A stretch of 10,073 nucleotides of DNA from Candidatus Methanocomedens sp. (lineage in GTDB: Archaea > Halobacteriota > Methanosarcinia > Methanosarcinales > Methanocomedenaceae), in contig PYCK01000008.1 in NCBI GenBank assembly GCA_009649835.1, positions 1 to 10,073 of the forward strand, in the 5' to 3' direction. Shown here piece by piece: positions 6,278-10,073 of this stretch (its first letter is position 1; each line of letters starts with the position of its first letter). The translations under genes were made by a program, and so were the position numbers. The notes under the pieces are model-generated. The model did no database searches. It saw nothing but the letters and a program-made list of their open reading frames with translations, and was not told the origin of the DNA.

Positions 6278-6601
6278 TCAATGTACTCCACCACTAAGAT
6301 TTAACCCAATTACTCCAATTATTATCAGTCCAAGTGATATTATTTTCAGTGCAGTTACCGGTTCCTCGAACCACAATATTCCCACAGTTGCGATAAGTGC
6401 AGTTCCTAAGCCGGCCCATATTGCATAAGCAATACTTACATCCATCTTTTTTAAGGCAAATGTCAATGAACCAAGGCTAAGCAAATACAAGATGATCATT
6501 AATATTGACGGAACTGCTTTAGTAAAACCATAGGATAATTTCATGCATGTGGTGCCAGCCACTTCAAAAATTATTGCCATGATCAAATAGGATAGACTCA
6601 T
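6278..6601 (-). CDS. SMR-family small multidrug/quaternary ammonium exporter (EmrE/Qac type)
   Basis: A 107-residue protein with four membrane helices (about 3-22, 31-50, 57-78, 85-104), the usual SMR length. It holds the essential membrane glutamate E13 in the FEVAGTTCMK context, the GFT motif (25-27), and the Y59/W62 pair in AYAIWAGLG that corresponds to EmrE Y60/W63. The GTT-x-MK motif fits the Qac/EmrE subtype rather than the guanidinium exporters. SMR proteins work as antiparallel dimers that swap protons for cationic drugs. The minus strand has CAGGAGT about 7 bases before the ATG. It lies 30 bases downstream of the deoxyribosyltransferase-family gene on the same strand and may share its transcript; the true substrate in this organism is unknown. 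Confidence 0.93.
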   Translation of the reverse strand: MSLSYLIMAIIFEVAGTTCMKLSYGFTKAVPSILMIILYLLSLGSLTFALKKMDVSIAYAIWAGLGTALIATVGILWFEEPVTALKIISLGLIIIGVIGLNLSGGVH

Positions 6602-6631
6602 ACACTTACTCCTGTGATTTTCACAATAATA

Positions 6632-7042
6632 TCATCGTTCCAATTCCAGCCGCTTCACCAACTCACCCAGACTTGTACAAAGCACGACAGACCTCTCGAT
6701 CATCAAGTTCACAGTCCCCTCAATTCCAAGCGTCCTGAAATCTGTGCGCAGCCCGTACACAGGCTTATCCAGCGCATGGGCATATCCTATCTCCCACGCC
6801 GTGCCTGAATCCACATCCACCCCGTCCAGCACCGCTACCAGTATATCAGCCTTATCAATGGCGGCCACGTTCTTGCTAAAGATGGATTCCTGCCTGGCAT
6901 CCCGTACGTAATCACTATCGTTTGAGTGCTCCTGGGGCAGGAAGACACTCATACCTATTTCTTCCAGCTTATCCCTTAGCATGCTATTGAAATCGCATTC
7001 GGCATCTGAAAAAAGCGGTGCTGCAAGGTATACATTTCTCAT
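6632..7042 (-). CDS. Nucleoside 2-deoxyribosyltransferase family protein
   Basis: The start chosen is the ATG at 7042, giving 136 residues that begin MRNVYLAAPLFS, where this family normally starts. A start at 7114 would add 24 residues with no family match and has no ribosome binding site, while a TATA-like box sits 25-33 bases before 7042, fitting a leaderless gene. Motifs: the N-terminal strand and nucleotide loop YLAAPLF (5-11), AIDKADILVAVLDG (61-74), and DSGTAWEIGYAHALDKPVYG (78-97) with the likely nucleophile E84, then RTDFR (99-103) and NLMIE (112-116). Members transfer deoxyribose between bases or hydrolyse deoxynucleoside monophosphates (DNPH1/RCL type); these sub-activities cannot be told apart from sequence alone. 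The likely role is deoxynucleotide salvage or clean-up in the cytosol. Confidence 0.88.
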   Translation of the reverse strand: MRNVYLAAPLFSDAECDFNSMLRDKLEEIGMSVFLPQEHSNDSDYVRDARQESIFSKNVAAIDKADILVAVLDGVDVDSGTAWEIGYAHALDKPVYGLRTDFRTLGIEGTVNLMIERSVVLCTSLGELVKRLELER

Positions 7043-7066
7043 GAAATCTAAATGGTCGCTAAAAGC

Positions 7067-7075
7067 AAATAAGTT
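7067..7075 (-). promoter_or_regulatory. TATA-like box for the deoxyribosyltransferase-family gene
   Basis: The minus strand reads AACTTATTT, preceded by GAAA, 25-33 bases before the ATG at 7042. The position supports a leaderless message and the shorter start. Confidence 0.35.
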
Positions 7076-7262
7076 TTCTAAAAGGAATTGAATAGAATAA
7101 TTTTCAACATCCAAGTCTATAGCTTAGTTCCGGTATTGACCGCAAATAGAAAAAGCAAAAATCAATTTTGTCTGGAGGTTATTTATACTGCAACTTTTGA
7201 TGATATCAAATTTAGTATATACATGCCTATATAATATAAATAATACAAAAAACTCAATCAGA

Positions 7263-7270
7263 CTTATATA
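7263..7270 (+). promoter_or_regulatory. TATA box for the Fic-family gene
   Basis: CTTATATA, close to the archaeal TTTAWATA consensus, centred about 27 bases ahead of the ATG at 7294, which has no ribosome binding site. This is the geometry of a leaderless archaeal gene. The surrounding gap of about 250 bases between the two divergent genes is AT-rich with no other gene. Confidence 0.55.
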
Positions 7271-7293
7271 ATGTAGCATCATTTTTACCATAT

Positions 7294-8583
7294 ATGCCCA
7301 CACCAACTAAATGGGATACACTACTGTATTTACATTTCACAAATGGTGCCACATTTAACGAACTGTCGGCAACATTGAGAGTTAACATACTTTTTGAGAA
7401 CTTGAACAACAGGGTGCTCTACAAACGGCTGGGCGAACTCATTGATGCAGAACTGGTTATCAGGAAAAGGAATACAAATAAAAAACAGACAGTCTATAAT
7501 ATAAACCGCGAGAACCCCATCCTCAATAATTATATGGCATTTTTACTATGGTCAAGGAAAGAAGGTCTTGACTATAACATTTTGCTTTCCAAAAGGGCAC
7601 AGGACATTGTATTTTCCACAATAGGGCGCGGTCCTTCAACTCTTAAAACACTGCATGAATACACAGGCAATTCAAAAAGTACCCTTATAAAATACATCAG
7701 GATACTTGAAAGAAATCGGTTTGTCAAATTAATCAAACAAAAACCCCTATGCATTGACTTTAACCTGAACGATAGGACGCTGTTCTACCTCGCCCTGATG
7801 CAGCCTCCCTGCTCCCTTGCAGAAAAGACCGGGAAATATAGCAGACTTATCCATGACATTGATACTATAAAAGAAAGGATTGCAGGTTCAAATGAACTCA
7901 TGGAACTGGTTATTAAGATGCATGTATATTCAACCACAGTAACTGAGGGAAATACTGCAAATAAGGACGATGTGGAAAGGGTAATGAAAGACCTGCCAAC
8001 AGGGCTTACACCCAGGGAAATTGTAGAGATAAGGAACACCATTGAAGCTGTTAAACATCTGAATAATCATTTTAAAGACCTTAGACCGGACAGGGACCTT
8101 GAACCGAATAACGAGAACATAAAATTATATCACCGGATATTGATGAGAGGCCTGATTGACGAATGTGGGGAATACTATGCATCTCCCGGGAAAAGGATTA
8201 TTGGTTCAAAATTAAAACTTCCGGCCACCATCGAAGAGATCGAATATGAAATTGCAGCGATTGTCAATTTTTATAAGATGTACAGGGAACACTTACATCC
8301 CCTGCTACTGGGTGCATTCATACATTTCCTGCTTGTGACAGTTCATCCTTTTAAGGACGGTAATGGCAGGGTCACAAGGATAATACATTCGATGGTACTA
8401 CTAAAGGCAGGATACCCGCTATTTGTTTTTGACCCTGACATGAAGAACAGGTACTTTGACATGCTCGAAGTGGGACGGCTGGAGAACCTTGATGGATTCA
8501 TGAATTTTATTCTGGAAGAATACAAGAACGCACTGGAAGCGGTAGCTGACAGGAAGGAGCCTTGGCCGGTGGTGGAGAGCTGA
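7294..8583 (+). CDS. Fic-family protein (putative AMP-transferase) with N-terminal winged-helix-like domains
   Basis: A 429-residue protein. The catalytic Fic motif is HPFKDGNGRVTR (351-362), matching HxFx(D/E)GNGRxxR with its histidine and both arginines intact. An inhibitory-helix motif (S/T)xxxE(G/N) appears as TTVTEG (214-219), ahead of the Fic core, so this is a class II Fic protein whose E218 should hold ATP in a non-productive pose. Residues 1-75 and 105-155 both look like winged-helix DNA-binding units (for example TFNELSATL, then KRLGELIDAELVIRK; and TLKTLHEYTGNSKSTLIKYI), as in other archaeal Fic proteins with HTH regions. It probably modifies a protein with AMP and may bind DNA to control itself. 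The start follows a TATA box with no leader. No antitoxin-like gene is adjacent, in line with built-in inhibition. Target unknown. Confidence 0.93.
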   Translation: MPTPTKWDTLLYLHFTNGATFNELSATLRVNILFENLNNRVLYKRLGELIDAELVIRKRNTNKKQTVYNINRENPILNNYMAFLLWSRKEGLDYNILLSKRAQDIVFSTIGRGPSTLKTLHEYTGNSKSTLIKYIRILERNRFVKLIKQKPLCIDFNLNDRTLFYLALMQPPCSLAEKTGKYSRLIHDIDTIKERIAGSNELMELVIKMHVYSTTVTEGNTANKDDVERVMKDLPTGLTPREIVEIRNTIEAVKHLNNHFKDLRPDRDLEPNNENIKLYHRILMRGLIDECGEYYASPGKRIIGSKLKLPATIEEIEYEIAAIVNFYKMYREHLHPLLLGAFIHFLLVTVHPFKDGNGRVTRIIHSMVLLKAGYPLFVFDPDMKNRYFDMLEVGRLENLDGFMNFILEEYKNALEAVADRKEPWPVVES

Positions 8584-8766
8584 ACAATGGCTATAAGAAC
8601 ACAGCTGCACCATGAATCTCTTACCATGCTCACCAAAAGAATAAGCACTAACTGTATCAAAAACATACCATATTAATATCAATAAAATAGTTTGTTTGAT
8701 AATCACCCAAAAATTTCACAATTTGAGGACAGTTGAACTGCACACAATAACTCAGGAGAACTATAT
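8584..8766. other. Intergenic gap before the VLRF1-like gene
   Basis: AT-rich gap. A 29-codon frame from the ATG at 8587 has no ribosome binding site and no recognisable content, so it is not called. Near the end, GGAG at 8755-8758 lies 8 bases ahead of the TTG start at 8767. Confidence 0.5.
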
Positions 8767-9747
8767 TTGTTTAATAAACTGCTTGGAAAAAAGGAACTTG
8801 AAGAACACATCAAAACACTGGAAGCACACATAGAACAGTTACGGTCTGAAAATGAATCCACCTCGGCCCGGCTGGCGTCCAAGGACGAAACCACGCGTAA
8901 AGCTATATCCCAAAAGCAGGTTGTTGAAGAAGAACTAAACAGTGCAAAGAAGAAAATAGAGACCCTGGAGCATAAAATATCAGTACTTAGCAAAGATGCA
9001 TCCCTGGATGTTACCTTTAAAAACATCAGTAGTATCCATATTCAATCCATGGCTAAGTATGTCTACCAGATAGGATCCCTGCAGGCGCTGGATAATAGCC
9101 TGGTCACAGTATACCTCCAGCCCGGGCAATCACTTTCAGACCTTGAAAATGGACGTGAACTACTGGAATCCCCTGGACATGAAACCATGGGTCTGGTTGA
9201 TAAGATCGCTTCTCCTACAGGCGTTGCGGTTTTCTATGATACGCTCGGCATGGTAAGGGAAGCTGTGGCACCGTTTTTACCAGTGGACGTATCTTTCTTG
9301 CAAATGGATGTCAGGTTTGATACCGCACCCTTGCAGGAACTTATGGATCGAAAGGTAAACCTCTGTGTTCTCCTTGCTCATGCAGGTGAGTCATTTATTG
9401 GCATTACAGATAATCCGGGATCATTTGCAGACTACCAGATCGTAAGAAGCAGCGTTAAGGGAAAGCATACCAAAGGTGGCTGGAGCCAGCGAAGGTTCGA
9501 GCGGCTGCGGGATGAAGATATACTACATCATGTAAAAAAGGTGAAAGATGCGCTAAAGAAGATGGTTGACGGATCTGGTACTGAAATTACTTTTATATTG
9601 ACAGGGGGAGAGTCCAGGCTGGTATCTGAGATATTGGCGGATTTTGATTGTCCGGTAGTGGATAGAAGGTTTGATGTGGCAGTTGATAAGAAGATGGTTG
9701 ATAGAATATTGAAGGAAGTATGGTCTTCAAAACGGTATGGGATATGA
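8767..9747 (+). CDS. Vms1/VLRF1-like peptidyl-tRNA hydrolase (eRF1-like release factor fold) with N-terminal coiled coil
   Basis: The start is a TTG at 8767, 8 bases after a clear GGAG site; no ATG lies nearby in frame. The 326-residue protein begins with a charged coiled coil (about 8-75, heptad-like E/K/L pattern), then a mixed alpha/beta region (80-225), then HTKGGWSQRRFERLR (234-248). GGxSQ with Q241 is the VLRF1 counterpart of the release-factor GGQ loop: in yeast Vms1 and its human form ANKZF1 this glutamine cleaves nascent chains from tRNA on stalled large subunits. The rest (250-326) has the eRF1 domain 2 pattern, including FILTGGESRL (276-285) and late strand-helix turns. It lacks the zinc finger, ankyrin and p97-binding parts of the eukaryotic protein. 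GGWSQRR is closest to the group named for actinobacteria (acVLRF1). A role in ribosome rescue is inference from the family. Confidence 0.85.
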   Translation: MFNKLLGKKELEEHIKTLEAHIEQLRSENESTSARLASKDETTRKAISQKQVVEEELNSAKKKIETLEHKISVLSKDASLDVTFKNISSIHIQSMAKYVYQIGSLQALDNSLVTVYLQPGQSLSDLENGRELLESPGHETMGLVDKIASPTGVAVFYDTLGMVREAVAPFLPVDVSFLQMDVRFDTAPLQELMDRKVNLCVLLAHAGESFIGITDNPGSFADYQIVRSSVKGKHTKGGWSQRRFERLRDEDILHHVKKVKDALKKMVDGSGTEITFILTGGESRLVSEILADFDCPVVDRRFDVAVDKKMVDRILKEVWSSKRYGI

Positions 9748-9751
9748 TAAG

Positions 9752-9906
9752 TCAGGAATAACACTCTATTGGCTTATATTTGTCAATATCTTCTCCGTCA
9801 GGGTGTAACCGTTCCTTAACTTGGGCCTTTAGATAGGCTTCCACACAGGCTCTGGATAACTGATAATCTCTATTCTATTTGGAAATATCCTGATCTCTCG
9901 AAGAAC
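9752..9906 (-). pseudogene. Decayed remnant resembling a RecG-like/HATPase_c_4 protein
   Basis: On the minus strand, 9906 down to 9829 reads a 25-codon frame containing REIRIFPNRIEIISYPEPV and then a stop. The pattern (I/V)-x-x-F/Y-P-x-RIEI-x-S-x-P is the hallmark strand-turn of the HATPase_c_4/AlbA_2-linked proteins annotated as putative RecG-like transcriptional regulators. There is no start, and an in-frame stop precedes it. A second frame from about 9870 to 9752 gives a plausible charged C-terminal tail (for example EAYLKAQVKERLHPDGEDI), as if joined by a frameshift, but I cannot tie it to the same family. The call rests on a short match. Confidence 0.3.
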
Positions 9907-9937
9907 TCAGGTTTATTAAATTGGTTGCAAAGTTATA

Positions 9938-9945
9938 CTTTTATA
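9938..9945 (+). promoter_or_regulatory. TATA-like box for the gene at the window end
   Basis: CTTTTATA, preceded by GCAAAG which could be a BRE, about 37 bases ahead of the ATG at 9979. This would give a leader of roughly 10-15 bases that includes the ribosome binding site. Confidence 0.4.
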
Positions 9946-9978
9946 GATGCAGACATAAAGTACAAGTGGGTGAGAGCA

Positions 9979-10073
9979 ATGGAAACCATTGAAGAGGGCA
10001 CTTTTGCAGGTATTGTTGCAGATGATCTTGCATCATTCCATGATCCTTCTGTAATGCCCGAAATCCATAAGGC
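9979..10073 (+). CDS. Unidentified protein, 3' partial (first 31 codons)
   Basis: The ATG at 9979 follows GGTGAG (9969-9974) by 4 bases and the frame stays open to the end of the window. The 31 complete codons visible start METIEEGTFAGIVADDLASF, acidic and soluble-looking, with no signal peptide. That is too little to name a family. A TATA-like box and a ribosome binding site both sit in the right places, so it is very likely a real gene with its own promoter. Confidence 0.6.
   Translation, partial: METIEEGTFAGIVADDLASFHDPSVMPEIHK

Noticed and set aside
8587..8676. 29-codon frame downstream of the Fic gene
   Set aside because: No ribosome binding site, no conserved content, and positioned in an AT-rich gap.

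Overview
The window looks like a chromosome segment of a methanogen-related archaeon, most likely in the Methanosarcinales/ANME-2 range (an inference from gene content; no rRNA or methanogenesis gene is present to settle it). Archaeal signs are two tRNAs without an encoded CCA, TATA-like boxes about 26-31 bases ahead of start codons that lack ribosome binding sites (leaderless genes), KaiC-like ATPases, a VLRF1-type release-factor homologue and tandem PAS sensors. Genes with Shine-Dalgarno sites are also present.

Bases 1-4504 form one tightly packed plus-strand operon: a multi-PAS sensor ending in a STAS-like domain (5' end outside the window), a small roadblock/LC7 protein, a fusion of a degenerate KaiC-like ATPase with a small COG2229-type GTPase, and a second KaiC-like ATPase with an intact Walker A. 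Gaps are 9, 4 and 0 bases. The combination recalls bacterial conservons (sensor, roadblock, GTPase) and MglA/MglB switches, rebuilt on KaiC-like ATPases and an RsbR-like STAS output. It is the most interesting part of the window. The proposed working order is: the PAS array senses redox or ligand, the STAS tail relays to a roadblock/GTPase switch, and the two KaiC-like units act as the ATP-dependent partner.

Bases 4505-5361 hold a small three-helix membrane protein on the minus strand, a palindromic CCACAGAG-type element, tRNA-Val(GAC), a 173-base spacer with short repeats and two hairpins, and tRNA-Phe(GAA) followed by a T-run terminator. Bases 5362-5737 have no convincing gene.

Bases 5738-8583 hold accessory genes: a class I methyltransferase (plus), an SMR-family drug exporter and a nucleoside 2-deoxyribosyltransferase-family enzyme (both minus, probably co-transcribed), and a Fic-family AMP-transferase-like protein with DNA-binding-like N-terminal domains (plus, leaderless).

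Bases 8584-10073 hold a Vms1/VLRF1-like peptidyl-tRNA hydrolase/release factor with an N-terminal coiled coil, a degraded minus-strand remnant resembling RecG-like HATPase_c_4 proteins, and the first 31 codons of an unidentified gene running off the window.
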